DNA of 32,287 bases from an uncultured Gardnerella sp. (GTDB lineage: Bacteria; Actinomycetota; Actinomycetes; Actinomycetales; Bifidobacteriaceae): NCBI GenBank assembly GCA_947292085.1, contig CAMYPN010000010.1, forward strand, positions 1 to 32,287, given 5' to 3'. Positions 25,184 to 32,287 of the stretch are shown here, piece by piece (position 1 is the stretch's first letter; each line of letters starts with the position of its first letter). The notes under the pieces are model-generated. The model worked only from the letters and a program-made list of their open reading frames with translations. It had not been told where the DNA came from and did not search any database. A program made the translations under genes and the position numbers.

Positions 25184-25465
25184 AATTTCCCCCTCTATGT
25201 TTCGTCTTATTACATGTGGTTTTATTCCTTCTTAGTTATCACGTTTATTTTGCGTTCAATTAATTTCGGCTAAAAAATCTTAGTTGTAATAGATTAAAAA
25301 TTTTTTCTCGAGTACGCTACTTTTATTTATAAAAATGTGGATATGTGCATAACTTAATTTTCTCTGCGCAAAATCGCATTTTATCTTCAAAAATATTAAA
25401 TAATTATGTAAGAAAATAGTATTACCTAGTAGCACTGTCCGCGCTGAACAAGATAATATTGGGCT
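25184..25465. other. Divergent control region of the AbiEi-like gene and metG
   Basis: A 282-base AT-rich gap without a gene. It includes two adjacent DnaA-box-like sequences (25336-25352) and a -10-like TAATAT (25454-25459) very close to the metG start. Confidence 0.45.
25454..25459 (+). promoter_or_regulatory. -10-like element next to metG, possible leaderless start
   Basis: TAATAT ends 6 bases before the metG ATG at 25466. No Shine-Dalgarno sequence is visible between them. If it is the -10 box, transcription would begin at or next to the A of ATG. The -35 region is not convincing. Confidence 0.35.
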
Positions 25466-27343
25466 ATGAGTCATATTTTGGTGAATGTTGCTTGGCCATA
25501 CGCTAATGGTCCCCGTCATATTGGTCACGTTGCAGGCTTTGGGGTACCTTCGGACGTGTACGCGCGCTATGAGCGTATGAAGGGTAATGACGTGTTAATG
25601 GTGTCTGGAACAGACGAGCACGGCACGCCGATTTTGGTTGAGGCAGATAAAGAAGGAATTTCTGCTCAAGAACTTGCGAATCGTTACAATCGAGTAATTA
25701 CAAAAGATTTATGCGATTTGGGATTGAGTTACGATTTATTCACGCGCACAACAACCGGAAACCATGAGCATGTTGTGCAGGAGATGTTCCGTCAATGCTT
25801 GAAGAACGGCTACATATATAAGGGCACTCAGAAGGTAGCAATTTCTCCTTCTACAGGACGTACTCTTCCAGATCGATATATTGAAGGTACATGTCCTCTT
25901 TGTGGCGCTGATGGCGCTCGCGGAGATCAGTGTGATGCTTGCGGAAACGAACTTGATCCGGACGAACTTATTAATCCTGTATCTAAAATTAACGGAGAAA
26001 CTCCACGTTTTGAAGAAACGGAGCACTATTTCTTAGATTTGCCTGCTTTAGCTGATGCTAATTTGAGTTGGTTAAATTCTCGAGATGGTTGGCGTACTAA
26101 CGTTATCAATTTCTCGATTGGTCTTTTCAAGGAAGTTAAGCCGCGTGCGATTACGCGAGATATTGATTGGGGTATTCCTGTTCCTGTAGAAGGTTGGGTA
26201 GATAACCCTAACAAGCGTTTGTACGTGTGGTTTGATGCTGTAATTGGTTACTTGTCTGCTTCTATCGAATGGGCGCGTAGACAAGGCAAGCCGGATGCTT
26301 GGAGAGACTGGTGGTGTGATCCAAAGTCTCCTGGCTATTACTTTATGGGTAAGGATAATATTACTTTCCACTCTCAGATTTGGCCTTCTGAAATGCTTGC
26401 TTACAATGGTGCAGGTTCTAAAGGTGGAGAAGTTGGAGTTTACGGTCCGCTTAATATGCCTGAGCAGGTTGTGGCTTCAGAGTTTATGACTATGGAAGGC
26501 AAAAAGTTTAGTTCTTCCCGCGGAATTGTGATTTACGTGAAAGATATTTTGTCGCGTTATCCTGTAGATGCGGTTCGTTACTACATTTCTGTAGCTGGTC
26601 CTGAAATGTCGGATGCAGATTTTACTTGGGCTGAGTTTGTGCGTCATAACAATGAGGAACTTGCTGCCAGCTGGGGTAATTTGGTAAACCGTGTTGCTAA
26701 TCTTATACATAAGAATTTTGGCGCTATTCCGCCTCTTGATGAAGATTCAATGACTCTTATGGATCGTGCTCTTCTTGATCAAACTTCTGATTCCTTCGAA
26801 GTAGTTGGTGGTCTTATTGAGCGTCATCGTCAGAAGAATGCTTTGACTGAAGCTATGCGAGTGGTAGCTGATATCAATAAGTATATTTCTGCCACTGAGC
26901 CTTGGAAGATTAAGGATGATGAAGCTCGACTTGGTACCGTTTTGCATGTTGCAGCTCAAGCTGTGTCGGATGCTAATCATCTTCTTGCACCATTCTTGCC
27001 TCATTCTGCGCAAAAAGTTTGGGAAGCTCTTGGCGGTACGGGTGTGTTCTCGCCGTTGCCTCATATTGAAGAAGTTGAGGATCTCGATAAGCCTGGGTTT
27101 AATTATCCGATTATTACTGGTGATTATCGTTTGGGTGAGACCGTGCATCCTTGGGAGAGTGAGGAGCTAGTTGTCGGCACTCCTGTTCCAAAGCCAGAGC
27201 CGATTTTTGCAAAAATTCCTAAGGAAGCAGTGCAGGAAGAGCTTGATCGTTTCGAAACTGCATTAGCTGAGCGTAGGCGTGTCGAAAAAGAAAGGTTCGA
27301 AAAAGCGCAAGAAACTTTGCAAAAATGTGACGAAGATAACTAA
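25466..27343 (+). CDS. metG: Methionyl-tRNA synthetase
   Basis: Charges tRNA-Met for initiation and elongation; cytosolic. The 625-residue protein carries the class I HIGH motif at 18-21 ([14 protein letters not shown]) and KFSSS at 347-351 in place of KMSKS. A zinc knuckle with Cys143, Cys146, Cys156 and Cys159 (CPLCG...CDACG) places it in the MetRS1 group. The C-terminus ends in a charged helix ([14 protein letters not shown]) without the EMAP-like tRNA-binding domain found in some bacteria. Transcription is probably from the promoter immediately before it; the gene is followed by a candidate small RNA and a strong terminator. Confidence 0.96.
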   Translation: MSHILVNVAWPYANGPRHIGHVAGFGVPSDVYARYERMKGNDVLMVSGTDEHGTPILVEADKEGISAQELANRYNRVITKDLCDLGLSYDLFTRTTTGNHEHVVQEMFRQCLKNGYIYKGTQKVAISPSTGRTLPDRYIEGTCPLCGADGARGDQCDACGNELDPDELINPVSKINGETPRFEETEHYFLDLPALADANLSWLNSRDGWRTNVINFSIGLFKEVKPRAITRDIDWGIPVPVEGWVDNPNKRLYVWFDAVIGYLSASIEWARRQGKPDAWRDWWCDPKSPGYYFMGKDNITFHSQIWPSEMLAYNGAGSKGGEVGVYGPLNMPEQVVASEFMTMEGKKFSSSRGIVIYVKDILSRYPVDAVRYYISVAGPEMSDADFTWAEFVRHNNEELAASWGNLVNRVANLIHKNFGAIPPLDEDSMTLMDRALLDQTSDSFEVVGGLIERHRQKNALTEAMRVVADINKYISATEPWKIKDDEARLGTVLHVAAQAVSDANHLLAPFLPHSAQKVWEALGGTGVFSPLPHIEEVEDLDKPGFNYPIITGDYRLGETVHPWESEELVVGTPVPKPEPIFAKIPKEAVQEELDRFETALAERRRVEKERFEKAQETLQKCDEDN

Positions 27344-27422
27344 AAGCAGGAATTTCTTAGAAAAAATAAAAAAATTAAGAAAATTTTTGTGTTTTAGTAT
27401 AGTTTTTCATAAAGTATGTTGT

Positions 27423-27428
27423 TATAAT
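27423..27428 (+). promoter_or_regulatory. -10 box for the candidate small RNA
   Basis: A perfect TATAAT is placed so that transcription would begin near 27435, just before the first hairpin of the RNA. The region 17 bases upstream (TAGTTT) is a weak -35. Confidence 0.4.
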
Positions 27429-27434
27429 AAAAAA

Positions 27435-27547
27435 TGCTGGTGGTTCGCTGCCAGTGAGGTTCGTTTTCGAACCCCATAACTGAAACCTTCTTCTCTCTTT
27501 CTCTCTGCCCCGGCGGGTTTTATCTCTTCCCGCCGGGCTTCTTTTTT
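27435..27547 (+). ncRNA. Candidate structured small RNA downstream of metG
   Basis: About 113 bases without a coding frame. Hairpin 1 pairs CTGGTGG (27437-27443) with CTGCCAG (27448-27454) around a stable TTCG tetraloop, including two G-U pairs. Hairpin 2 pairs GGTTCG (27458-27463) with CGAACC (27468-27473) around TTTT, plus an outer G-C across one A/C mismatch. Then comes a CU-rich single strand (about 27485-27506) and a strong GC-rich terminator. A TATAAT lies just upstream. The layout (5' hairpins, exposed CU-rich segment, 3' terminator) is that of trans-acting small RNAs that pair with Shine-Dalgarno regions. It could instead be the processed 3' end of the metG transcript. No known family was recognised; 6C, 6S and tRNA do not fit. 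Confidence 0.45.
27509..27547 (+). terminator. Strong rho-independent terminator
   Basis: CCCGGCGGG (27509-27517) pairs perfectly with CCCGCCGGG (27529-27537) around an 11-base loop, followed by CTTCTTTTTTAT. It ends the metG/small RNA transcript. Confidence 0.93.
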
Positions 27548-27584
27548 ATCAAATAGTTTTTATCAAATAGTTTTTATCAAATAG
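27543..27584. repeat. Three perfect 14-bp tandem repeats
   Basis: TTTTTATCAAATAG occurs three times in a row with no mismatch; the first copy overlaps the U-tract of the terminator. Confidence 0.92.
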
Positions 27585-27613
27585 AACTAACTAAAGCTAG
27601 CTAGAACTAATTA

Positions 27614-27648
27614 AAAAGCGCAGATCGCTAATCGCAATCTACGCTTTT
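27614..27648 (-). terminator. Rho-independent terminator of pepC
   Basis: Read on the - strand, AAAAGCGTAGATTGC pairs with GCGATCTGCGCTTTT; the two imperfect positions are G-U pairs in - strand RNA but C-A mismatches in + strand RNA, so the hairpin is built for the pepC direction. TTTTTAATTAG follows. About 60 bases after the pepC stop codon. Confidence 0.8.
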
Positions 27649-27668
27649 GTTAAATTCGTAATGTTAAA

Positions 27669-27712
27669 ACTTCAGTTAATTTAATTACTTCAGTCGCTTT
27701 AGTTACTTCAGT
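27669..27712. repeat. 18-base periodic ACTTCAGT repeat at the pepC 3' end
   Basis: ACTTCAGT recurs at 27669, 27687 and 27705, each followed by a T-rich spacer. The third copy overlaps the pepC stop codon at 27708-27710. Confidence 0.75.
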
Positions 27713-29168
27713 TGCAACGCTTAGTAAGTGGTTCCCAAGGTTCTACCATTACAGGCTCTTGTTTCAGAATTTCGAGAGTTTCCTCATCGAGATACTTCTT
27801 GTTGATGATTATTTCAGTCACGTAGCGGTCAAACCATGCAGCAGAACCAACGTAGTAACCGTCTTCTCCAGCATCTTTACCCCAGCTGTTTTCAATCTTC
27901 CAACGATCTGGCTCGCCATCTTTATTGATGTTCACGCCAGTGAAGGTCATTGCGTGGTTGCTTGGACTGTCCATGTATTCTAGTCCCTGAGCCTTTGTGA
28001 AGTTGAATTTCACGTCGAAAAGTTCGTCAACGCGAACAACTGCAGGATCGAAGAAGCCCGCTTCTCGCAAAGAGAACTGAGTGCAATCGCAGGCAAACCA
28101 AATTGGATGACCTGCATTGAGCTGCGCTACAGCTGCTTTTCGGAATACATCGATTGGAACGTTTACGAATTCCATTCCTTTTGTTTCAGCAACGTTTGTG
28201 CTGTATTTGATTTGATACAGCTTATTAAATGGAGTGCGTTCCATAGGGGAGTTGCTTAAAGTGACGAAATCGTTTACGTCAACTGGTACGTACTTTTTGG
28301 CGAATTCTAGAGGTGTAATTCCGATTTCGCAAATCATAGGGCGATCGTCTTTACCAGTCTTTGGTTTTTCTTCTTTTTTATCTTTCTTATCTTCAGACTT
28401 TTCGCTATTTTCAGACTTTTCGTCTTTCTTTCCGTCTTTTTTATCTTCGTCTTCGTCGTCTTTTGTGCGCGCAATAAAATCAAAACGCTCTGGTGGTTCG
28501 CCTAGTGCAATAGCAGTCATGCGATATACGGTTTCCAAGTCGCGAACTTTCATTTCTCGCAACTCTTCCAAAGAAGTACCATTCTTGTGGGCTTCTCGCA
28601 GTTCCGCAGCGAACTCGCGCAACTTGCTGTTAATATACTGTACGAATGTGTCGGAGTCGGTAGCATTCTGCGAATCTGGATAAGCTGACTTTGGTACAAG
28701 TCCGTACTTGTTTACAAGGTTGACAAACATCTGCCACCAACCGCCGTCGTCGATTGGTCCTTCGTTGATAATTTGGAAGAGTCTGCTATCAATTGGCTCA
28801 TCTAATGTGTCTAAAACGTTTTCAAGGTACGCATTTGCTTTTTCAATCTTGTCCCAGAAGAACAGATAGCTTTCTGAAAACTCAAAGTCGTCTAAATTCC
28901 ACTTGTGCATTAACTCGTAACGTAATGTGTTAAGTGAAGCAAACATCCAGCAGCGACCTGAATGAAGCTGGTTAGTGATGCTTCCTTGCTTAAGCTCTAC
29001 AGAGAATTCTCGTTGAAGTTTACGCTGTGCTTGGTAGCTAGTGGCTGCTTTTAGCACTCCGTTTGCTACAGATGCATTCGCGGCTAGAAGATTAGCGCGC
29101 TGTTCGTTGAAGTGCTTTGAGTAGGAATTTACGTGTTCAAGTGTTACTGCTTTGACGTTTTCAGCCAT
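27708..29168 (-). CDS. pepC: Aminopeptidase C (bleomycin hydrolase family, C1B) with charged insert
   Basis: Cytosolic papain-fold aminopeptidase that trims imported peptides. The catalytic triad is Cys73 in GRCWMFASLN, His405 in NHAMTFTGVN and Asn427 in ENSWGKDAG; GSITNQLHSG just before the Cys is the usual oxyanion Gln region. Length is 486 residues against about 445 normally; the excess is a Lys/Asp/Glu/Ser-rich insert at about 235-276. AAGGAG lies about 14 bases before the ATG, with AAGGAAAAC nearer. The family forms self-compartmentalised hexamers. It is divergent from an oligopeptide importer, suggesting linked peptide uptake and hydrolysis. Confidence 0.95.
   Translation of the reverse strand: MAENVKAVTLEHVNSYSKHFNEQRANLLAANASVANGVLKAATSYQAQRKLQREFSVELKQGSITNQLHSGRCWMFASLNTLRYELMHKWNLDDFEFSESYLFFWDKIEKANAYLENVLDTLDEPIDSRLFQIINEGPIDDGGWWQMFVNLVNKYGLVPKSAYPDSQNATDSDTFVQYINSKLREFAAELREAHKNGTSLEELREMKVRDLETVYRMTAIALGEPPERFDFIARTKDDEDEDKKDGKKDEKSENSEKSEDKKDKKEEKPKTGKDDRPMICEIGITPLEFAKKYVPVDVNDFVTLSNSPMERTPFNKLYQIKYSTNVAETKGMEFVNVPIDVFRKAAVAQLNAGHPIWFACDCTQFSLREAGFFDPAVVRVDELFDVKFNFTKAQGLEYMDSPSNHAMTFTGVNINKDGEPDRWKIENSWGKDAGEDGYYVGSAAWFDRYVTEIIINKKYLDEETLEILKQEPVMVEPWEPLTKRCN
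28341..28466 (-). repeat. Low-complexity Lys/Asp/Glu-coding insert in pepC
   Basis: Encodes about residues 235-276, rich in KKDEKSE/SEDKKDK-like near repeats. The + strand reads as runs of TCTTTCTT/TTTTCTTC, so the DNA is a polypyrimidine-rich slippery tract. Confidence 0.8.
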
Positions 29169-29641
29169 AAGTTTTCCTTAACTCCTTTTGTTTGTACGGA
29201 TCATTGGCAGTGCCAGCGACGTATTATCAATGTATGAATAAGAGTTATTGTAGCCCGAATAATGCCTTATGCGCGTTTTGTTTTTGTCTCATTTACGGCA
29301 TTTATAAAAATAGGCGTAACTAATTTTGGGAAAAATGTAAAATTGTGGTAAATATTCTATTATATTTAATAAATTTTGAATTTTTTACGGTTTTAATATT
29401 TTGCGTTTTCATGTATAGCAATAGCAATTTTGTTTCGATTAGTGCGTAAAAACTACTATGTTCATACTAATAAAAATATTGTTAAAACTTTGATATTCCG
29501 CCATTTCTTTGCACTTACTTGTTACTGAATTATATTTTGAATAATGATTTTTAAAAGAGATATACGCACAAAATCGCTAAGTAAAATATTTTCTGTTTTC
29601 GCATTTTGTACATAGCTTGTCTAAGAATGTACTAATCATGT

Positions 29642-29655
29642 CCCTTATGTAAGGG
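29642..29655. promoter_or_regulatory. Palindrome upstream of the opp operon, candidate operator
   Basis: CCCTTA-TG-TAAGGG is a perfect 6-bp inverted repeat, about 35 bases before a -10-like TATAAA. Its position fits a regulator-binding site; the regulator is unknown. Confidence 0.4.
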
Positions 29656-29689
29656 GTCAGTTTTGCGCGTCTTTTTGCGTGTGTTGCTG

Positions 29690-29695
29690 TATAAA
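29690..29695 (+). promoter_or_regulatory. -10-like box of the opp operon
   Basis: TATAAA in the context TTGCTGTATAAATAAG. TTGCGC at 29663 is too far upstream (21 bases) to be a good -35, so the promoter is only tentative. It would give a leader of about 70 bases. Confidence 0.35.
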
Positions 29696-29708
29696 TAAGT
29701 CGGCATGA

Positions 29709-29728
29709 GCGAATTTTCCGCAATTCGC
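29709..29728 (+). other. Hairpin in the opp leader
   Basis: GCGAATT (29709-29715) pairs perfectly with AATTCGC (29722-29728) around a 6-base loop TTCCGC. There is no U-tract, so it is not a terminator; it may be an RNA stability element or a protein site. Confidence 0.4.
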
Positions 29729-29769
29729 GACTTGCTAGTGAACGAAATTAGGCGGAGAAAAGAGTCACA

Positions 29770-30753
29770 ATGATTCGATACATCGTTAAACGGTGCCTGA
29801 ACTATGTTGTGATGTTGTTTGTTGCAACATCTATGACGTATTTCTTAGCGAGTGCTTTTATGTGTCCGCGTTCTAATTACATGTCTAGGCATCCGCATCC
29901 TCCTATTAATTCCATTAATCGTTCTCTTGATTTGGCGAATATTAACGATCAAACTCCTATTTTTGTGCGCTATTTCCGCTGGTTGAAAGGTATTCTTACT
30001 CGCTGGGATTGGGGATTAAGCCCAGATCAAGCTCCTGTTACCGGTGCTATTTCTTATCGTATTAGCGCATCAGTGCAGCTGGTTACTGGAGCTACAATAC
30101 TTGGCATAATTTTCGGTGTAAGCATTGGTGTTTATACTGCTATTCGTCAGTACAAGTGGCAAGATCGTGTTCTTAATTCTATTGCAACATTCTTGCTAGT
30201 TGTTCCTGCTGCAGTGCTTGGCTTGCTTGTTGTTATTGCGGCTATTAACTTAAATGATCTTTCAGATTTTCGCATTTTCTATGTGACTGGATTGCATTCG
30301 TATCAAGGATCTGATCCATTCATGTATATTGCTGATTTCTTGCAGCATTTAATTTTGCCGACTATTGTTATGACAATTCCTGGCATGGTTGGTTATCACT
30401 TAACTCAGCGTACTTATTTGCTCGATACTATGAATGCTGATTATGTGCGTACTGCTCGTGCTAAGGGATTGCCGCTTAATAAGGCTATTCGTCGTCATGC
30501 TTTGCGTACTTCTTTAATTCCTACTGCTGTTGATGTTGCATTCTCGATTGCAGGTGTGTTCACTGGCGCTGTTATTACCGAATCTGTGTTTGCAATTAAT
30601 GGTCTTGGAAGCTATTTCGTACAAACTATTTCTAATAACGATATTAATGGTGCTGTTGCTATTGCTGCATTTGGTGCTGTGTGTACTTTAGCTGGTGCCT
30701 TGCTTGCAGATATATTCTCTGCTTGGCTTGATCCTCGTATCCGTTTGAGCTGA
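29770..30753 (+). CDS. Oligopeptide-type ABC transporter permease (OppB/DppB family)
   Basis: One half of the membrane channel of a peptide importer. The 327-residue protein starts MIRYIVKRCLNYVVMLFVATSMTYFL-like, the typical OppB first membrane segment, followed by about five further segments. The cytoplasmic EAA loop that contacts the ATPase is at about 223-250 (YVRTARAKGLPLNKAIRRHA). GGAG lies 12 bases before the ATG. The next gene, an OppC-type permease, starts 24 bases after the stop. No substrate-binding protein gene precedes it in the window. Peptide specificity is inferred from family and from neighbouring pepC; nickel or other substrates are less likely. Confidence 0.88.
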   Translation: MIRYIVKRCLNYVVMLFVATSMTYFLASAFMCPRSNYMSRHPHPPINSINRSLDLANINDQTPIFVRYFRWLKGILTRWDWGLSPDQAPVTGAISYRISASVQLVTGATILGIIFGVSIGVYTAIRQYKWQDRVLNSIATFLLVVPAAVLGLLVVIAAINLNDLSDFRIFYVTGLHSYQGSDPFMYIADFLQHLILPTIVMTIPGMVGYHLTQRTYLLDTMNADYVRTARAKGLPLNKAIRRHALRTSLIPTAVDVAFSIAGVFTGAVITESVFAINGLGSYFVQTISNNDINGAVAIAAFGAVCTLAGALLADIFSAWLDPRIRLS

Positions 30754-30777
30754 TTGCAGTACAGTAGGTGAATTGTT

Positions 30778-31794
30778 ATGAAAAAATTTGGTAAATCTAA
30801 CAAGCCAGAAGAGCTTGAAGTTAATAAAGATTTGAATATTGCTGATGGCTCTGTTGCTGCGGTTGATAATGACGTTAAAGCGTCTAGTGAAAATAAAGCA
30901 ACTGCTGCAAGTCCTTGGAAGAATTTTAAGCGTACTGGCAAGATGACGCTGTATACGCGCCGTTTCTTTAGGCGCCCGTCTGCAGTAGTCGGCTTGATTA
31001 TGCTGATTATTTTGATTATTTTCGCTATTTTTGGTTCTGCGTTCTCTAAGTGGAGTTACGACGATCCTGATTTTGATGCTCTTGATCAGCCGCCTTCTTC
31101 GGAACATTGGCTTGGTACAACTACTGGTGGATCGGATATGTACGCTATGGTTGTGCGAGGCTTGGGTCGCTCATTATCAATTGGTATTGTAAGCTCAATT
31201 ACTATTACGATTATTGCTGCTCTTGTTGGTACGGCAATTTCATACTTTGAAGGTTGGTTCGAACAAGTTGGCATGTGGATTTTGGATATGCTTCTTATTG
31301 TTCCTTCCTTCTTGCTTATTGCTTTGTTTACTGGAGCTGCTAGCGACGGCAATGATTGGCTATGGCTTACTTTCGGTTTAACTGCTTTTGGTTGGATCGG
31401 TTACGCTCGTACTCTTCGAACTCTGACTTTGAGTTTGAGAGAGCGCGAGTATATTAGTGCAGCTAAGTTCGAAGGTGTTTCTTCCTTCCGCATTATTGTT
31501 CGTCATTTGGTGCCAAACTTGGGATCTGTTTTGATTATTAATACAGTTCTTGGTGTTATTGGTGCTATTAACGGTGAAACAGCATTAAGCTTCTTGGGTC
31601 TTGGTATTAAAGCTCCTGATACCTCATTGGGCACATTGCTTAAAATTGGTCAGGCTAGCGTGCAGACTTCTCCTTGGATTATTTTGGCTCCTTCTGTTGT
31701 GCTAGTTTTGCTCACTTTTTCTGTTCAGCTTATTGGCGACGGTCTTCGTGATGCTATCGATCCTTACTCCAAGTCTGTTGGTAAGGCCGAGTAA
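30778..31794 (+). CDS. Oligopeptide-type ABC transporter permease (OppC/DppC family)
   Basis: Second membrane half of the importer. A 65-residue charged N-terminus precedes the first membrane segment (about 70-90, VVGLIMLIILIIFAIFG). The extracytoplasmic region has the family motif EHWLGTTTGGSDMYAMVVRG, and the EAA loop is at about 222-246 (EYISAAKFEGVSSFRIIVRH). The 338 residues fit OppC plus a longer N-terminus. AGTAGGTG lies before the ATG. It lies between the OppB-type permease and the ATPase gene in one operon. Confidence 0.9.
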   Translation: MKKFGKSNKPEELEVNKDLNIADGSVAAVDNDVKASSENKATAASPWKNFKRTGKMTLYTRRFFRRPSAVVGLIMLIILIIFAIFGSAFSKWSYDDPDFDALDQPPSSEHWLGTTTGGSDMYAMVVRGLGRSLSIGIVSSITITIIAALVGTAISYFEGWFEQVGMWILDMLLIVPSFLLIALFTGAASDGNDWLWLTFGLTAFGWIGYARTLRTLTLSLREREYISAAKFEGVSSFRIIVRHLVPNLGSVLIINTVLGVIGAINGETALSFLGLGIKAPDTSLGTLLKIGQASVQTSPWIILAPSVVLVLLTFSVQLIGDGLRDAIDPYSKSVGKAE

Positions 31795-31815
31795 AGCATA
31801 TTTGGGGGTGTGTTT

Positions 31816-32287
31816 ATGACTGCAGATATGTTGAATGAAGATATGAAGGAAAAAGATAAGATGGAAGATAAGAACACTGAGTCTCAACTTACTTCTGAAG
31901 ATGCTGATTCTGTTGATCTTAAAGCAGCTGACGGTTCAGATGATTCTGTATCTGAAGAAAATGTTTGGACCGAAGATCAGCCTTTGCTTTCTGTGCGTGA
32001 TTTGCAGGTTAGCTTCGCTTCTGAAGCTGGTACTGTACATGCCGTTCAAGGTATGAATTTTGATTTGTACCGTGGTAAAACGATTGGTATTGTTGGTGAA
32101 TCTGGTTCCGGTAAGTCTGTTACCTCTTTGGCAGTTATGGGTCTTCTCGATAAGAACTCATCAGTTAAAGGTTCTGTGACTTACAAGGGCGAAGAACTTT
32201 TAACAAAGACTGATCTTGAGATGAGTAAGATCCGTGGCAAGAATATTGCTATGGTCTTCCAGGATCCTCTTTCCGCGCTTACTCCAG
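31816..32287 (+). CDS. Oligopeptide-type ABC transporter ATPase, 3' partial (OppD/OppF or fusion)
   Basis: ATP-hydrolysing subunit of the importer, cut by the window end after about 157 residues. GGGGGTG precedes the ATG. Residues 1-55 are an acidic Glu/Asp/Ser/Lys extension not usual for OppD. The ATPase domain then begins LLSVRDLQVSF; Walker A GESGSGKS is at 94-101 and the Q-loop VFQDPLSALTP closes the visible part. VHAVQGMNFDLYRGKTIGIVGE matches OppD. Because the 3' end is missing, a tandem OppD-OppF fusion, common in actinobacteria, cannot be excluded. Confidence 0.9.
   Translation, partial: MTADMLNEDMKEKDKMEDKNTESQLTSEDADSVDLKAADGSDDSVSEENVWTEDQPLLSVRDLQVSFASEAGTVHAVQGMNFDLYRGKTIGIVGESGSGKSVTSLAVMGLLDKNSSVKGSVTYKGEELLTKTDLEMSKIRGKNIAMVFQDPLSALTP

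Larger units (their letters stand above)
29169..29769. other. Long AT-rich divergent region between pepC and the opp operon
   Basis: About 600 bases without a credible gene. The pepC end has its ribosome-binding site. Most of 29290-29640 is very AT-rich without recognisable structure. Near the opp end are a palindrome (29642-29655), a -10-like TATAAA (29690-29695) and a 7-bp hairpin in the leader (29709-29728). I see no remains of a substrate-binding-protein gene. Confidence 0.6.

Noticed and set aside
27456..27475. GGTTCG...CGAACC resembling a tRNA T-arm
   Set aside because: No acceptor stem, D-arm or anticodon arm can be drawn around it; it fits a simple hairpin of the candidate small RNA.
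28234..28683. 149-residue frame on the + strand opposite pepC
   Set aside because: Its Phe/Ser-rich sequence is the antisense of the Lys/Glu-rich PepC insert; no independent evidence of a gene.
1..32287. CRISPR array, insertion sequence, prophage or tRNA genes
   Set aside because: No regularly spaced repeats of CRISPR length, transposase, integrase, phage structural genes or foldable tRNA were found on either strand.

Overview
The window looks like a core-chromosome segment of a low-GC member of the Bifidobacteriaceae, most probably Gardnerella or a close relative. This rests on AT-leaning base composition combined with actinobacterial gene content: dnaJ followed by hspR, the actinobacterial type of inositol-1-phosphate synthase, a short formate-tetrahydrofolate ligase, bifidobacterial-style C69 dipeptidase and PepC, and a two-domain penicillin-binding protein with a Gly/Ser/Ala tail. 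The genus is inferred from memory of these families; no database search was possible. There is no sign of phage, insertion sequence or CRISPR array.

Layout from left to right. 1-1738: the end of a heat-shock operon (dnaJ missing only its first codons, then the repressor hspR). 1894-2622: a HAD phosphatase with a terminator. 2744-5179 (-): a bifunctional class A PBP. 5490-6632: ino1, followed directly by the small SRP RNA with its own promoter. 6816-8204: a PAP2-type membrane phosphatase. 8448-13197: topA, tmk and holB, closely packed. 13217-17838: a phosphotransferase block with ptsH (-) divergent from ptsI, then EIIA, EIIB and EIIC of the ascorbate (Ula) type. 17897-20168: a PEBP-family protein and a C69 dipeptidase. 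20454-21977: fhs. 22108-22941 (-): an alpha/beta hydrolase. 23219-24226: rsmI. 24252-25183 (-): a two-gene accessory unit with an AbiEi-like protein and a small LRV-repeat protein. 25466-27343: metG, followed by a candidate structured small RNA ending in a strong terminator. 27708-29168 (-): pepC. 29770 to the end: an oligopeptide ABC transporter (two permeases and the start of an ATPase).

Two functional themes recur. One is peptide use: a C69 dipeptidase, PepC and an Opp-type importer, the last two divergently arranged around a 600-base AT-rich regulatory region. The other is sugar uptake through a complete PTS chain (EI, HPr, EIIABC) encoded in one place, but without the catabolic genes that normally reveal its substrate.

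The parts most worth a second look are the putative small RNA after metG (three hairpins and a CU-rich single strand), the orphan AbiEi-like/LRV pair, lineage-type additions to housekeeping proteins (a Cys-rich N-terminus on Tmk, a charged insert in PepC, acidic N-termini on PAP2, RsmI and the Opp ATPase, loss of the zinc module in HolB), and several short tandem repeats at gene ends.
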